Part shown: piece after piece, positions 50,859 to 62,257 of the stretch | How the letters are laid out: every line of letters begins with the position of its first letter | How positions within the stretch are numbered: position 1 is the stretch's first letter | NCBI RefSeq assembly: GCF_024807655.1 | Contig: NZ_JANUCR010000001.1 | Span: forward strand, 1-64,000 | From: Methanococcus voltae | GTDB taxonomy: Archaea; AGJL01; Methanococci; Methanococcales; Methanococcaceae | Length of the DNA: 64,000 bases | Direction of reading: 5' to 3' | Notes under the pieces: generated by a model | Told to the model about the DNA's origin: nothing | The model's input: only the letters and a program-made list of their open reading frames with translations | The model's database searches: none | Made by a program: the position numbers and the translations under genes

Positions 50859-51401
50859 TTAATAATTAATAATTAATTAGAGAATAATTTTGTGATAACC
50901 TATTATTGTATTGTTTTATATGATTTATTTTATTATTCTTTTTTACATATTTTTAGAAGTAGTTAAATAATTTAAAGAACTTTTATCACTATTTTAATGT
51001 ATTTTTTGAGATATTTTATTTTAAATATTAACGCCGTAAGTTTATATATTATTAAATCATAATATATGACAAAAATAGTATGGAATTAAAAACAAATGGA
51101 TAAATTTTGAACTATTGTATAAATATGTATACTTATTTTAAAGTTCAGTACATCAAGGATTTATTTTATAAACACTATTAAACACTATTGTATTATAAAC
51201 GTGAAATTATGAATTTAAAATTAAACTTAGAATTATCTTTTAAAAATTTGGTATTTAAAATATGAAACACTTGCTTTATTTGGTTTTTAATTTTAATATG
51301 AAAAATATAGCAAATTAATAAATTAATAAATTAATAAAAAAATAAGATAATTAATAAAATTAACAAAAATAAGATAAATTAACAATTAAGGTGTGTGTAT
51401 T
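50859..51401. promoter_or_regulatory. gene-free region upstream of aRF1 with TATA box near 51031
   Basis: A TTTATATA element occurs near 51031-51038 (AAGTTTATATATTATT) but it is about 360 bp from the aRF1 start, which would imply a long leader or a separate small transcript. I saw no guide RNA boxes or supported ORF in 51060-51400. Confidence 0.35.
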
Positions 51402-52658
51402 ATGAGTCAAACGTCAACCGAAGCATACTTATTCAAAAAATCACTCAAAGAATTAAAGGGAAAAAAAGGAAAAGGTACTGAATTAATTAGTGTTTACGTA
51501 CCTGCAGGTAGAAGAGTATCTGATATATCCCAATATTTAAGACAAGAATTATCACAATCTTCTAACATTAAAAGTAAAACCACGATGAAAAACGTTCAAT
51601 CAGCTATCGAGGTAATTTTGCAAAGATTAAAACTATTAAAAGAGCCTTTAGAAAACGGTGCAATAATCTTTGCTGGAATGATACCACGAGGTGGTCCGGG
51701 TACTGAAAAAATGGAAGTTTATGTATTAGAACCGCCTGAACAAGTTAAAACTTTTATATATAGGTGTGATTCTCAATTTTTCACCGACCCACTTGAAGAC
51801 TTCATACAAGATAAAGAAGTTTATGGAGTAATCCTCGTAGATAGAAACGAAGCTACAATCGGTACAGTTAAAGGTAAAAGCATTACTATCTTAAAAAAGT
51901 TAACAAGTGGTGTACCAGGTAAATTTAAAGCAGGGGGTCAATCTGCAAGGAGATTGGAGAGATTAATTGACGATGCTGCCCATCAATTTATGGTAAGGAT
52001 TGGAGAATATTCAAATGAAGCATTTATGCCAATATTAGAAGAAAAAAAATTGAAAGGGCTATTACTTGGCGGTCCTGGGAATACTAAAAACGAATTCGTT
52101 GAAAAAGGGTTTTTACACCACGAATTAGGTAAAAAGGTAATTGATACTTTCGATTTATGTTATACTGAAGAATTTGGAATTAGGGAATTATTGGATAAAG
52201 CTTCCGAATTACTTAGAGATATGGACTTAATGAAAGAAAAAGTAATCATACAGAAGTTCTTTAAAGAATTAATTAAAGATGATGGCGGTCTTGCAGCTTA
52301 CGGTGAAAAACAAGTGATGAAATACCTTGAAATGGGTGCAATTGAAACACTTATCGTAACTGAAGACTTAAACACAACTCGTATAACAATAAAATGTAAT
52401 AATTGTGGTGCCATTACACACGTGAATGTTAAAAACAACGAATTATACAAATTTGAAGATGAATTAAAGTCAAAATCTTGTCCAAATTGTGAAGGTTCGT
52501 TATCAATTGTTGAAGAGATGGACATAATTGAATATTTAGCGGAACTCTGTATAATAAACGGTTCAAATATTGTCGTTGTTTCGACTGATACTGAAGAAGG
52601 AAACCAGATATCAAAAGCATTCCGTGGAATTGCTGCAATATTAAGATATAAAGTTTAA
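51402..52658 (+). CDS. prf1: peptide chain release factor aRF1
   Basis: Archaeal release factor that reads all stop codons and triggers peptide release. The 418-residue protein has the NIKS decoding motif (SSNIKSKTTMKNV, about residues 54-66) and the catalytic GGQ motif (KAGGQSARRLERL, about 175-187). The C-terminal domain has a zinc-type Cys set (CNNCGAITH and CPNCEG). ATG 51402 follows AAGGTGTGTG; the in-frame GTG at 51393 belongs to that site. Confidence 0.97.
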   Translation: MSQTSTEAYLFKKSLKELKGKKGKGTELISVYVPAGRRVSDISQYLRQELSQSSNIKSKTTMKNVQSAIEVILQRLKLLKEPLENGAIIFAGMIPRGGPGTEKMEVYVLEPPEQVKTFIYRCDSQFFTDPLEDFIQDKEVYGVILVDRNEATIGTVKGKSITILKKLTSGVPGKFKAGGQSARRLERLIDDAAHQFMVRIGEYSNEAFMPILEEKKLKGLLLGGPGNTKNEFVEKGFLHHELGKKVIDTFDLCYTEEFGIRELLDKASELLRDMDLMKEKVIIQKFFKELIKDDGGLAAYGEKQVMKYLEMGAIETLIVTEDLNTTRITIKCNNCGAITHVNVKNNELYKFEDELKSKSCPNCEGSLSIVEEMDIIEYLAELCIINGSNIVVVSTDTEEGNQISKAFRGIAAILRYKV

Positions 52659-52888
52659 TTAGTTAATTTATATAATTACTAATTATTTAATTATTTTATA
52701 AATATTATTTTTACATTTTCATTTACGTTTAGCATTTTTTTAATATGAAATAATAAATTATAAAAATAGAAAAAAATAAAATAATGAGTATTATTAAAAT
52801 TAATAACAATATCGATATAAAACATTAAAAATAATTTAAAAATATCGATAAAATACATAATAGAATTAAAAAAACCTATTGTGATAAG

Positions 52889-53842
52889 ATGCTTGAAATT
52901 CTTGGTTATGTTGAGAAAGATATTCGGAAAATGGACTTTAATGAAGTTTTAGATGAAGAACCCAAACTTATTTGGATGGATTGCTACGACCCATCTGATG
53001 AAGAATTATATGCGATATCTGAAAAATTAGGTATTGATACTGATGAGTTAGCTTTAGGTCTCGACGAGCAGGAAGTTCCAAGGGTTGAAGAGGAAGAAGA
53101 TTACTATTTAATAGTTTTTAAAGCTCCATTGTTTGAAGAAGACATCACTACAACTTCTTTCGGTGTCTTTGTAAAAAATAACATAGTATTAACGATACAT
53201 AAAGATAAAATTAAAGCAATAGGTAAATTACATAGGGCAATATGTTACAAAAAACCTCGCAATGTATTGGACAAAGGAAATGGGTTTTTTATATACACCC
53301 TCTTAAATCAAATCATAAGTAGTTATTCCAAAGTATTGGTCAAAGTAGAGGACGATTTAGACGTTTTAGAGGATAGAATCCTTCAAGACCACAACAAAAA
53401 CCTTACAGACGATATATTACAACTTAGGAAAATGCTTGTATATTTCCACAAGGCGCTTATATCAAACAAAGATGTTATTTCGCTTTTAAAACGTAAATAC
53501 TTACCAATAACCACACAAGAAGACAGATGGGAATTTGAAGACCTCTATTACGATATTATTCAGTTAATAGACATGGAAACTACATATAGGGAATTGTTAT
53601 CCTCTATGATGGATATGACATTGTCAATTGAAAACATTAAAATGAACCAGATTATGAAAATTTTGACAATGGTTACAGCACTTTTTGCGGTTCCCGTGTG
53701 GATTACAGGTATTTACGGGATGAATTTTAAATATCTACCATTTTCCGAAGACCCCAATGGTTTTTGGATTATATTGTTAATCTCAATGATATTAATTGTA
53801 GTAGTTATGTATATTTTCCTCAAAGAAAAATGGATACGTTAA
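52889..53842 (+). CDS. corA: CorA-type magnesium/divalent metal transporter
   Basis: A 317-residue pentameric channel subunit of the CorA family. The cytosolic N-terminal domain (about 1-245) is acidic and contains the long stalk helix; two transmembrane helices follow, the first ending in the ion-selective motif YGMNFKYLP (about 274-282), the second at ILLISMILIVVVMYIFL. A basic end (KEKWIR) completes the protein. The start follows ATTGTGATAAG. It precedes srp19 by 71 bp on the same strand. Confidence 0.94.
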   Translation: MLEILGYVEKDIRKMDFNEVLDEEPKLIWMDCYDPSDEELYAISEKLGIDTDELALGLDEQEVPRVEEEEDYYLIVFKAPLFEEDITTTSFGVFVKNNIVLTIHKDKIKAIGKLHRAICYKKPRNVLDKGNGFFIYTLLNQIISSYSKVLVKVEDDLDVLEDRILQDHNKNLTDDILQLRKMLVYFHKALISNKDVISLLKRKYLPITTQEDRWEFEDLYYDIIQLIDMETTYRELLSSMMDMTLSIENIKMNQIMKILTMVTALFAVPVWITGIYGMNFKYLPFSEDPNGFWIILLISMILIVVVMYIFLKEKWIR

Positions 53843-53913
53843 ATAAATTAAAAAGATTTAAAATAATAAAATAAAATATAATAAAAAATAAAATATAATA
53901 AAATGGTGAAATA

Positions 53914-54204
53914 ATGACAAATAAAGAATTTGTAATATGGCCTGCTTATTTCGACGTTCAAAATAGCCGTTCAAAAGGTAGAAAATTAAATAAAGAATTT
54001 TGTACTCGAAACGTTAAATTAAAAGAAATAGTTTCTGCAGTTAAAAAATTAGGCTATTCATACGAACAGGTAAATTCAAAGGCATACCCAAAAGAACCCT
54101 GGGAAAATAACGGATATGTTAAGGTTAAGATTGAAAACTCCGAAAACTCAACTATTGGAAAATATGAGTTATTACTTCAAATAGGCAAACAACTCTGTGC
54201 ATAA
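53914..54204 (+). CDS. srp19: signal recognition particle 19 kDa protein
   Basis: Binds SRP RNA and orders it for SRP54 binding in archaeal membrane targeting. The 96-residue sequence has the family hallmark VIWPAYFDVQNSRSKGRKL (about 7-25), the basic helix-tetraloop contact, and KEPWENNGYVKVKI near 55-68. Length is normal. The start follows ATGGTGAAATA. It may be cotranscribed with corA. SRP RNA itself was not found in this window. Confidence 0.95.
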   Translation: MTNKEFVIWPAYFDVQNSRSKGRKLNKEFCTRNVKLKEIVSAVKKLGYSYEQVNSKAYPKEPWENNGYVKVKIENSENSTIGKYELLLQIGKQLCA

Positions 54205-54512
54205 AATAATATTATCAAAATAATTTTTTTAAATACAAATTAAAATTTTTAGAATTTATTAAATTTAAATAATCTATTTTAAAATCGTTTCTTTAATTGG
54301 TTTAATTATAAAAATAAATAAATAAAAAAGAAAATACCTAATTTATAATTGATTTTAAAATCATATAAATTAAGTAAAATTTGAAATAATTACTATTTCA
54401 AATCTAATGCTTTTTAAAGCCACACGTATATGCTTGAATGCCACAATATAATTATTTATTTAACTAATTTCTATTTCAAATTAGATAGCTAACTATCTAA
54501 ATAAATAGCAAA
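54205..54512. other. convergent gene-free region, 308 bp
   Basis: Between the convergent srp19 and winged-helix genes. GCTTTTTAAAGC at 54408-54419 is a perfect 12-bp palindrome. ATTTCAAAT-like segments occur twice (54392-54401 and 54474-54482), and TAGATAGCTAACTATCTA at 54483-54500 is a near-perfect inverted repeat just after the stop codon of the winged-helix gene; it may end that transcript. Confidence 0.5.
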
Positions 54513-54923
54513 TTAATTTTTACCATCGATATTAATCTCAATATTTATTGGTCCATTTGTTGTAGCTGGCTTACCATCGATTCTTTCATCGATATCAACC
54601 AAGTCGTTTAACCGTTCTTGAACTTTTTCAGAAATTTTTTGAATAATTGCGGAAGGTTCAACTGCTGAGTAAATGTATGGTTTTTTGCCTAAACCTTCTT
54701 TTTTCATTTTTTCTCTATTTACATATCCTAAATTATACATCTCGAGAATTGATTCTCTTACAGTTGAGGGGTATATGCCAGTACCATTTGCGATTTCTTC
54801 CACAGTACTTTTCTCAAATTTTCTAAGGAATATGTATATCTTAGCCCTTACCTCACTTGCCATTAAGTTAGAGATGTTTTGAACTAAAATTCTATCTACA
54901 TTTTCAATGATTTTTTGAGTAAT
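54513..54923 (-). CDS. winged-helix transcriptional regulator with probable non-AUG start
   Basis: A DNA-binding regulator of the TrmB/ArsR-like winged-helix class: MASEVRAKIYIFLRKFEKSTVEEIANGTGIYPSTVRESILEMYNLGYVNREK is the wHTH. The C-terminal 35 residues are acidic. The only ATG in frame, 54863, has no ribosome binding site, yet the frame stays open upstream as NITQKIIENVDRILVQNISNL and a clean GGTGAC lies at 54932-54927. An ATT codon at 54923 is correctly spaced after it, giving 136 residues. If ATG 54863 is used instead, the protein has 116. Target genes are unknown. Confidence 0.72.
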   Translation of the reverse strand: MTQKIIENVDRILVQNISNLMASEVRAKIYIFLRKFEKSTVEEIANGTGIYPSTVRESILEMYNLGYVNREKMKKEGLGKKPYIYSAVEPSAIIQKISEKVQERLNDLVDIDERIDGKPATTNGPINIEINIDGKN

Positions 54924-56168
<1,245 letters not shown>

Positions 56169-56438
56169 ATGAAAATCATTAAAGCATTAAATAAAAGCAA
56201 AGCTATCGAAATATTACAATATCTTATGAATGAAGATAAGTCATACTTTAGTGAAATCGTAGTTATAACTCATTCTAATAGTTCTACCACCTATCGAGCA
56301 CTTGAATGTTTAAACGAAGCAGGTTTGGTTTCAAGATATGAAGAAGGAGAAAAAAGAAACGACAAAGTATACTATAACATTACGAATAAGGGCATTAAAG
56401 TAATGGATTTAGTTAAAAAAATAGATGATATAGAATAG
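56169..56438 (+). CDS. small winged-helix DNA-binding protein
   Basis: An 89-residue winged-helix protein. KSKAIEILQYLMNEDKSYFSEIVVITHSNSSTTYRALECLNEAGLVSRYEEGEKRNDKVYYNITNKGIKVMDL reads as a complete helix-turn-helix with wing (MarR/PadR/HxlR-like single-domain regulators). There is no effector domain, so it probably acts as a simple dimeric repressor. The start follows ATGGGATAAATT. Upstream lies the 1.2-kb gene-free region, which may contain its operator. Confidence 0.8.
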   Translation: MKIIKALNKSKAIEILQYLMNEDKSYFSEIVVITHSNSSTTYRALECLNEAGLVSRYEEGEKRNDKVYYNITNKGIKVMDLVKKIDDIE

Positions 56439-56660
56439 ACCAACCACTATACTATATACATTATTTTAATCTATAGTACACTAAAGAATTTAAATATTGA
56501 TATATAATATCGACATATAACGTTCATAAGTATATTTTATTACGAATAAAAATTAAAATATAACTCTTTTTAATTAATTACTATCCAAAATATCTTTTTT
56601 AAATAATAAGTATGTATTAAAAGGATATAATATAAAAAAATTAAAAATAGTAATTTAAAA

Positions 56661-58268
56661 TTATTCGTTTAACATTTCACTCTTTTCTTCAGATGACAAT
56701 ATATCTACAATTTCTGAAGGTTTTCCGATTTTTATTAATTTACCGCCCCTTACAAGACCTGCCCTATCGCATACGTTTAATACAAAGTCCATATCGTGCG
56801 ATACGATAATATATGTTTGGTCAAGTTCTTTTCTTGAGTACTGAATTGATTCTGCAACCATATTTCTTGTAATTGGGTCCATTGTACCGGTTGGTTCATC
56901 TAAAAGTACTAAGTGAGGCTCTCTGATTAAAACCTGAGCTAAAGCAACCCTGTGCTTTTCACCGACACTTAACTCTTTAGGGTACTTGTCCAACATTCCA
57001 GTAGCTTCTTCTTCGGTGAAACCTACAGATATTAAAGTATGCTCTGCTTTCATTTTTGCGAACTCAGCAGGCATTTCAAGACCGATTGATTCAGTTAAGT
57101 TATAAAGTATAGTTCTGTGAGGGTATAAACTGTATTCTTGGAATAAAATACCTATGTATCTTCTTGCTCTTCCCCTGTTAGCAGGTCCTGCTTTTGTCAT
57201 ATCCACAAGTTGTTCACCCAATCTAAATGTATAATTACCTTTAGAAGGTGGCAAAATACCTGCAATTATTTTTGACAAAGTTGTCTTACCTGCACCACTT
57301 AAACCAACAAGTCCGAATATTTCTTTTTCGTTGATTGAAAGGTCAACACCATTTACAGCTTTTACGATACCTCTTTCAACTGATACATATCTTTTTTCAA
57401 CGTCTTTCAAGTTAATAAGTTCATCTTTTATTTCCACGTCATCGAACTTTTTCATGGAAGTAATGGTTTTCATAAACTCATCTACTACCTTTTTACTTTC
57501 GTCAAACATCTTAACTTTACCATTTTCAAGCCAAATTGTAGACTGTGAAAGCTCTTCGATAACTTCAGGCCAGTGTGATGTGATAACCATTGCAATATTA
57601 TGCTTAACAACTGTTTCAGCTAATGCTGTGTGTACCAACTGTGCTGTTTTAGGGTCTAATGTACCTGTTGGTTCGTCTGCTAAAAATATAACTGGGTCTT
57701 TAGCGATTTGTCTTGCTAAAACTACCCTTTGCTTTTCCCCACCACTCAAGTCTCTGGAAATGTGGGTAATTCTATGCTCCAATTTTACCATTTTAATTAA
57801 TTCGAGTGCTTTATCACTTGCTTCCTTTCCTTCTACACCTGCATTTCTTAAAGCTTCCAAAATGTTTTCTGCTACAGTTCTCTCACCATAAAGTGCGAAA
57901 GTCCTTTGCAACATAATTGCAATTTTCTTCTTTAAGTTGTAGGTCATTTCGTCGTTTTCCCAGAAATCAACTGCTTTTTCTTTAAATTCTCCAACCTGCT
58001 CTTCATTACACTGGCATGGTTGACCTGCTTTTGATGGAACTTCAACTTTACCACATTTATTACATACTGCAACGTGGTAGATTACACTACCTTCAGTAGG
58101 TTCATAACCTTCCATACCTCTTAACATGTGTAATAAAACAGATTTTCCGGAACCACTCCTTCCCAAAACACCTAAAACTTGCCCTTCATCGAGGGTAAAA
58201 TTGATATTTTTTAAAACGGTATGGTCTCCAAATTTTTTAGTAACGTTTTTTACTTCTATTAAACGCAT
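56661..58268 (-). CDS. atwA: methyl-CoM reductase activation component A2 (AtwA)
   Basis: ATP-binding component A2 required to activate methyl-coenzyme M reductase by reducing its nickel F430. The 535-residue protein has two ABC domains: Walker A GRSGSGKS (about 36-43) and GLSGAGKT (about 323-330), signatures DLSGGEKQR and ELSVGEKHR, Walker B VIFLADEPTG and LVLLDEPTG. A Cys-rich insert, CNKCGKVEVPSKAGQPCQC (about 70-88), in the first domain is characteristic of AtwA. The start follows AAGGTGATTTT. The gene stands alone, away from mcr. Confidence 0.96.
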   Translation of the reverse strand: MRLIEVKNVTKKFGDHTVLKNINFTLDEGQVLGVLGRSGSGKSVLLHMLRGMEGYEPTEGSVIYHVAVCNKCGKVEVPSKAGQPCQCNEEQVGEFKEKAVDFWENDEMTYNLKKKIAIMLQRTFALYGERTVAENILEALRNAGVEGKEASDKALELIKMVKLEHRITHISRDLSGGEKQRVVLARQIAKDPVIFLADEPTGTLDPKTAQLVHTALAETVVKHNIAMVITSHWPEVIEELSQSTIWLENGKVKMFDESKKVVDEFMKTITSMKKFDDVEIKDELINLKDVEKRYVSVERGIVKAVNGVDLSINEKEIFGLVGLSGAGKTTLSKIIAGILPPSKGNYTFRLGEQLVDMTKAGPANRGRARRYIGILFQEYSLYPHRTILYNLTESIGLEMPAEFAKMKAEHTLISVGFTEEEATGMLDKYPKELSVGEKHRVALAQVLIREPHLVLLDEPTGTMDPITRNMVAESIQYSRKELDQTYIIVSHDMDFVLNVCDRAGLVRGGKLIKIGKPSEIVDILSSEEKSEMLNE

Positions 58269-58621
58269 AAAATCACCTTAAAATTAATATAAACATAAAA
58301 TTACGAATTAAATAACTATATTACATAAAGAATTATCGTATTCATAATATAATCCACGTGATAAACCCATAACATATATAATTAATATTTAACATAGTAT
58401 ATGAATTTTACCCATAAGTGCACATATTATAAATCCATAAAATTATTTAAGTGTTTTCATTTAAAACATGGTAAAATTACATAACATACAATATTTTAAC
58501 TTATATTATATTTATTTTTAGTTATATTAATCTTGTATGAAATATAAAAGATTTATGTTAATTTATGTTAGATATAAAGATATAAAACATTTTAAATTTT
58601 ATAAAAGCCCAGATTTACAAG
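58269..58621. other. gap between atwA and the DUF134 gene
   Basis: 353 bp of AT-rich sequence. It should hold the atwA promoter, and TAACATATATAATTAATATT near 58370 contains candidate TATA runs on the minus strand. Nothing else is recognised; the plus-strand frame starting at 58537 is antisense to the DUF134 gene and not supported. Confidence 0.45.
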
Positions 58622-59092
58622 TTAAACGCCTTTTCGTTCCTTCCAATTGCAATGTCTTACTCTATAATTACATCTGCCCCCACCACAAACATCTCCGCAA
58701 TTTCTTAATTTGTAGTGTCCTCCACCTATTTGGAGTACTTTACCATTTATTAAAGCATCTGAAACTTTTTGTCGTGCAGATTTTAAAATATTCCAAAAAA
58801 CACGCCTCGAAATACCCATAGAATTTGCTGCATCTTCGTGAGAATAACCGATATAATCAACAAGTCTTAAACTCTCTAATTCTTCCACAGTTAATTGTAA
58901 AGGCTCTAATTCATATCTTGGCTGACCAACTGGTTTAAAATACTCCACTTTTGGCTCTTCACTTATCAACCTTGGTATTTTAGGCCTACCTTTCCTTTCA
59001 TCATTTTTTGAGCCAGATTTGTTGTTTTTAACATCTTCAGCACCATCGATATTTTCTTTCGAAATATCTTGATTATTTTTATTTTCTTCCAT
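58622..59092 (-). CDS. DUF134 family DNA-binding protein
   Basis: A 156-residue protein of the DUF134 (UPF0251) family. After a charged, Asn-rich leader (about 40 residues) comes RPKIPRLISEEPKVEYFKPVGQP, then a sigma-70 region-4-like helix-turn-helix LTVEELESLRLVDYIGYSHEDAANSMGISRRVFWNILKSARQKVSDAL. The C-terminal tail GGGHYKLRNCGDVCGGGRCNYRVRHC has four Cys and could bind metal. Family members often sit next to metal or redox-related genes. The start is uncertain: ATG 59092 follows GATGATATT and is preferred to ATG 59137. Confidence 0.82.
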   Translation of the reverse strand: MEENKNNQDISKENIDGAEDVKNNKSGSKNDERKGRPKIPRLISEEPKVEYFKPVGQPRYELEPLQLTVEELESLRLVDYIGYSHEDAANSMGISRRVFWNILKSARQKVSDALINGKVLQIGGGHYKLRNCGDVCGGGRCNYRVRHCNWKERKGV

Positions 59093-59627
59093 AATATCAT
59101 CAAAAGTATGTTTAATTATATTAATTATATTAATCATGTTAAGTATGTTAAGTATGTTAAGTATGTTAATTATATCTAATTAGTTTCAATCATTTCAATC
59201 ATTTCAATTATGTTTAACCATATTATATTATTCATTTTGTGGCCATTATATCAAATCTTCATTAATCATCGTCAAATGAATAATATTCTCAAATTTTATA
59301 AGGTTAATAAATTTGGAAGATTTAATAATATAATACCTCGTAAAATACATAAATTTACAAATATACACACTATTATATTGTACTATTAGTTTATTAATCT
59401 AATTGTTATTAGTACTATTTTTAATATCCTAAAATAGAGAATAGAATTAAAAAAGAAAAATTGATTTAAATGAATAATAAAATTTAAGATAAAATACAGT
59501 AATATTGTAATATAACAATATAATTTAACAAATTTTATTCCAAATAGCACATTTACTAAATAAATTTATTATATGGACTGAAATAATAAAATAAAAAAAC
59601 AATGAAGATAGAATACGTATTATACCA
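59093..59627. repeat. gene-free region with short tandem repeats
   Basis: Within 535 bp, ATTAATTAT-type units and then GTTAAGTAT units repeat at about 59112-59170, followed by three ATTTCAATC units at about 59184-59206. The rest is AT-rich without visible genes. Confidence 0.65.
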
Positions 59628-59963
59628 TTAATCATTTTCAGGGTTATTAATTGTCATACCTAAAACAGGCATCATAATCATTGTGTATTTTTCATCTTCG
59701 AGTCTTTCGTGTATCTTTTCTTTAAGAGAAGGTACTACGTCCATATTTACAACAGTATTTATCAATAAAGTGTTTTGAGACAACTGTTTTACAAAATTAA
59801 TTGCAAGTTCTGGCTCTTCAGAAAGTAAAAACCCTTGCCAATCATAAGGTGATAGTCCAGCATATTCTTTAATATAAAATCCTGAGACTCCGCCTTCAGA
59901 AAGTGCATTTATTGCTTTTCCAATATTTTTAGATTCGATGAATAGTTTTATCAACAATTTCAT
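59628..59963 (-). CDS. small conserved protein, possibly PII-like
   Basis: A 111-residue protein, MKLLIKLFIESKNIGKAINALSEGGVSGFYIKEYAGLSPYDWQGFLLSEEPELAINFVKQLSQNTLLINTVVNMD... The beta-alpha-beta layout and length resemble the PII/CutA ferredoxin-like fold, and I recall similar uncharacterised methanogen proteins (MJ1244 type), but the assignment is tentative. ATG 59963 follows CGGGGGAAAC and is preferred to ATG 59993. There are no cotranscribed neighbours. Confidence 0.6.
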   Translation of the reverse strand: MKLLIKLFIESKNIGKAINALSEGGVSGFYIKEYAGLSPYDWQGFLLSEEPELAINFVKQLSQNTLLINTVVNMDVVPSLKEKIHERLEDEKYTMIMMPVLGMTINNPEND

Positions 59964-60287
59964 AGTTTCCCCCGTTATGAAATTATTATTCATATTGATA
60001 TATTTAAATACTTTATTATACCTCCATCTAAGTTATCCATATTTATTTTTAGATATAATTTAGTATATTATAATATATTCACTTAAGTAATTTATAGCTT
60101 TTTATATATTTTTAATTTGTCCCCCATTAATTATAAAATAAGTTATAATTTTTGCATAATTTAGGAACTAATAGTCTTAAAATATGGCAGTTAAAAAGTA
60201 TAATTAATTGATAAAAAAATAAAATTTAAAAATAAAATTTAAAAATAAAAGATAAATAATAAAAGATAAATAATAAAATGATATGAG
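59964..60287. other. gap between nadX and the PII-like gene
   Basis: 324 bp on the 3' side of nadX. Repeats of AAAAATAAAATTTA and GATAAATAATAAAA occur at 60224-60275. A TTATATATT run near 60094 could be a minus-strand promoter element. Nothing else was found. Confidence 0.45.
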
Positions 60288-61109
60288 TTAAGTTCCTATT
60301 CTCAAAGGTTCTGATAAGTCTTTTATTAACCTAATAACTGAATAAGCTGCCAAAGCCGAAGTTTTAGGATTATCTTTACAAGGATTATTTTCAACACAGG
60401 TTTTTATAGTACCTATTGAACCCTTAACCAATATTTCGTGTCTATTTGTATTTAAGGACGGGTCTGCAACTATTTTAACATTTGCTGGCACTTTTGAAGC
60501 TAAAGATAATACCACAGATACATTTATGTTTTGCGGAAACTTTGAAATCGCTTCGAAAACTGTTCCATCAAATACGACAGTCGGCTCTCCCTTTTCTTGA
60601 ATCTCTGATATTTGTTCTTCCGTCATCCCGTTTTTCAAAAGTGCATTTGCTAAACCAAATACTGGTTTTGTAGTTGTTAATTGAACTGATTTAATATGTC
60701 CCAAAGAACCTGCTTTTATTGCATCAATACCTGCAATAGCTCCTGACGGAACATATACTTTTTTGTTGTTTTTTTCCGCTAAATCGTGTAATTTGATAAA
60801 TAAATCCTTATCTACCAACGCCCCTACACTCATTATTATAACATCCTTACTTGAAGTTAGTGATTTCGTAGCTACGTCATTTACTGCATTTACAGAAGCA
60901 CATTCTACAACTAAATCAATATCTGAATTTAAGAAATCTTCCAAAGTCTCGTAAGATTTTGAATTAGTTTTTTTTGCAATTTCTGACGATTTTTCATAAT
61001 TCGTATCATACAAACTTATAACTTCGGCTTTTTTAACTCGCTCGGTTTCTAACGCTTTGCATATTAATGATGCGATTGCTCCGCATCCCACGATACCTAT
61101 CTTTAACAT
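60288..61109 (-). CDS. nadX: L-aspartate dehydrogenase
   Basis: NAD(P)-dependent oxidation of aspartate to iminoaspartate, the first step of NAD synthesis in archaea lacking aspartate oxidase. The 273-residue protein has the Rossmann motif [13 protein letters not shown] (4-16), [10 protein letters not shown] (about 74-83), [15 protein letters not shown] (about 123-137), and the C-terminal [16 protein letters not shown] with the conserved His region [14 protein letters not shown] 61109 follows GTGATTAGA; the upstream in-frame GTG is part of that site. The neighbours are unrelated. Confidence 0.92.
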   Translation of the reverse strand: MLKIGIVGCGAIASLICKALETERVKKAEVISLYDTNYEKSSEIAKKTNSKSYETLEDFLNSDIDLVVECASVNAVNDVATKSLTSSKDVIIMSVGALVDKDLFIKLHDLAEKNNKKVYVPSGAIAGIDAIKAGSLGHIKSVQLTTTKPVFGLANALLKNGMTEEQISEIQEKGEPTVVFDGTVFEAISKFPQNINVSVVLSLASKVPANVKIVADPSLNTNRHEILVKGSIGTIKTCVENNPCKDNPKTSALAAYSVIRLIKDLSEPLRIGT

Positions 61110-61320
61110 TCTAATCACTACGCTTATAAATAATTTTTAAGATTAATTTTTAAGATTAACTTTTAAGATTAACTTTTAAGATTAATTTGATAGTTTTAAT
61201 AGTTTTTTATATATTATAACTTCATAGTATATAAAAATAAATATGGTATGATTAAACATTTTAAGTACAATTCTCTTTAAAAATAAAAAATAGGATAAAA
61301 TAGAATAAAAATAAAGTAAT

Positions 61321-61372
61321 TAAATGAAATAATTAAATGAAATAATTAAATGAAATAATTAAATGAAATAAA
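61321..61372. repeat. 13-bp tandem repeat TAAATGAAATAAT
   Basis: Almost four exact copies lie between nadX and the PRC-barrel gene, ending just before the latter's stop codon. Confidence 0.85.
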
Positions 61373-61398
61373 TTATTTAACAATAAAATAAGATATAA

Positions 61399-61653
61399 TT
61401 AAAATTTAGATGTTATTGGCGGTTTGATTAAGATAATATTACCTATAGCGGTTATTAACTGGAATGGTAAAACTACTTTTTTTGATGGGTCGTCTATTGT
61501 TTCCTTTAAACAGCCGTTTGCAACGTCTGCAATAACAATACCCCCCACTGTTGACTTGTCGGTATCAAGCATTGCGTCGAATACTTTACCAACATAAATA
61601 GCTTCAGTTGTGTAGATTTTTTTGTTTAATAAATCACTTATTTTAATCGCCAT
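61399..61653 (-). CDS. PRC-barrel domain protein
   Basis: An 84-residue single PRC-barrel: [46 protein letters not shown], then [23 protein letters not shown]-barrels occur in RimM and the photosynthetic reaction centre H subunit; archaeal stand-alone copies have no assigned role, although ribosome maturation and cell-division partners are suggested for some. A strong GGGAGGC site fixes ATG 61653. The longer frame to 61674 is not needed. Confidence 0.85.
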   Translation of the reverse strand: MAIKISDLLNKKIYTTEAIYVGKVFDAMLDTDKSTVGGIVIADVANGCLKETIDDPSKKVVLPFQLITAIGNIILIKPPITSKF

Positions 61654-62050
61654 AAGTATGCCTCCCAAATTCACTAACTGATTATATAAATAATATTTTA
61701 ATATAAATACTTATAGTTATGAACGTATAATTTTATTAGGTTAAAAAGATATAAACATTATATTGATAATCTGTAACATTAACATATATTGGTATATTTA
61801 TTATGTGATTATATTTAATAAGTTTGATTAATATATTTATAATATATAGTATTAATTTTAAAATATATTAATTTAAATACCTTGTACCCCATATAGTCGA
61901 TAAATTATAATTGCATCATAATATACTAATAATATACTATATTGTGTAAATTATATAAATTAACGCTATTTAAATTTAATATGTGCAATAGCCGAAATAA
62001 CTTTAATATATGTTAACCAAATAATGGCAAAATAGTACTAAGGGGAAAAT
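61654..62050. other. divergent gene-free region, 397 bp
   Basis: AT-rich promoter region between the PRC-barrel gene and the small gene at 62051. Several TATA-like runs; a slightly richer CCTTGTACCCCATATAGTCG at about 61881-61900 has no recognised meaning. Confidence 0.45.
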
Positions 62051-62257
62051 ATGGCAATTAGACGTTTCGTAAAGTTATATTTTAAAAAAGATGAAGATAT
62101 ATGGATAGAAGTTATGAATGCCGAAGAAACCGTTGAAGTTCTTGAAAAAATAAAAAAATCGGTAATGATTGATGGTTATATGTTAATTGGTTGGGAAGAA
62201 TGGTATAATGAAGATTTATCTTTTAATTCCAAAACCGAATATCGAATTACTGACTAA
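62051..62257 (+). CDS. small hypothetical protein
   Basis: A 68-residue protein of mixed charge with many aromatic residues, starting MAIRRFVKLYFKKDEDIWIEVMNAEE and ending EYRITD. It has no Cys, signal or membrane segment. The AAGGGGAAAAT site before ATG is good, so translation is likely. I do not recognise a family. It converges with the CBS-domain gene. Confidence 0.65.
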   Translation: MAIRRFVKLYFKKDEDIWIEVMNAEETVEVLEKIKKSVMIDGYMLIGWEEWYNEDLSFNSKTEYRITD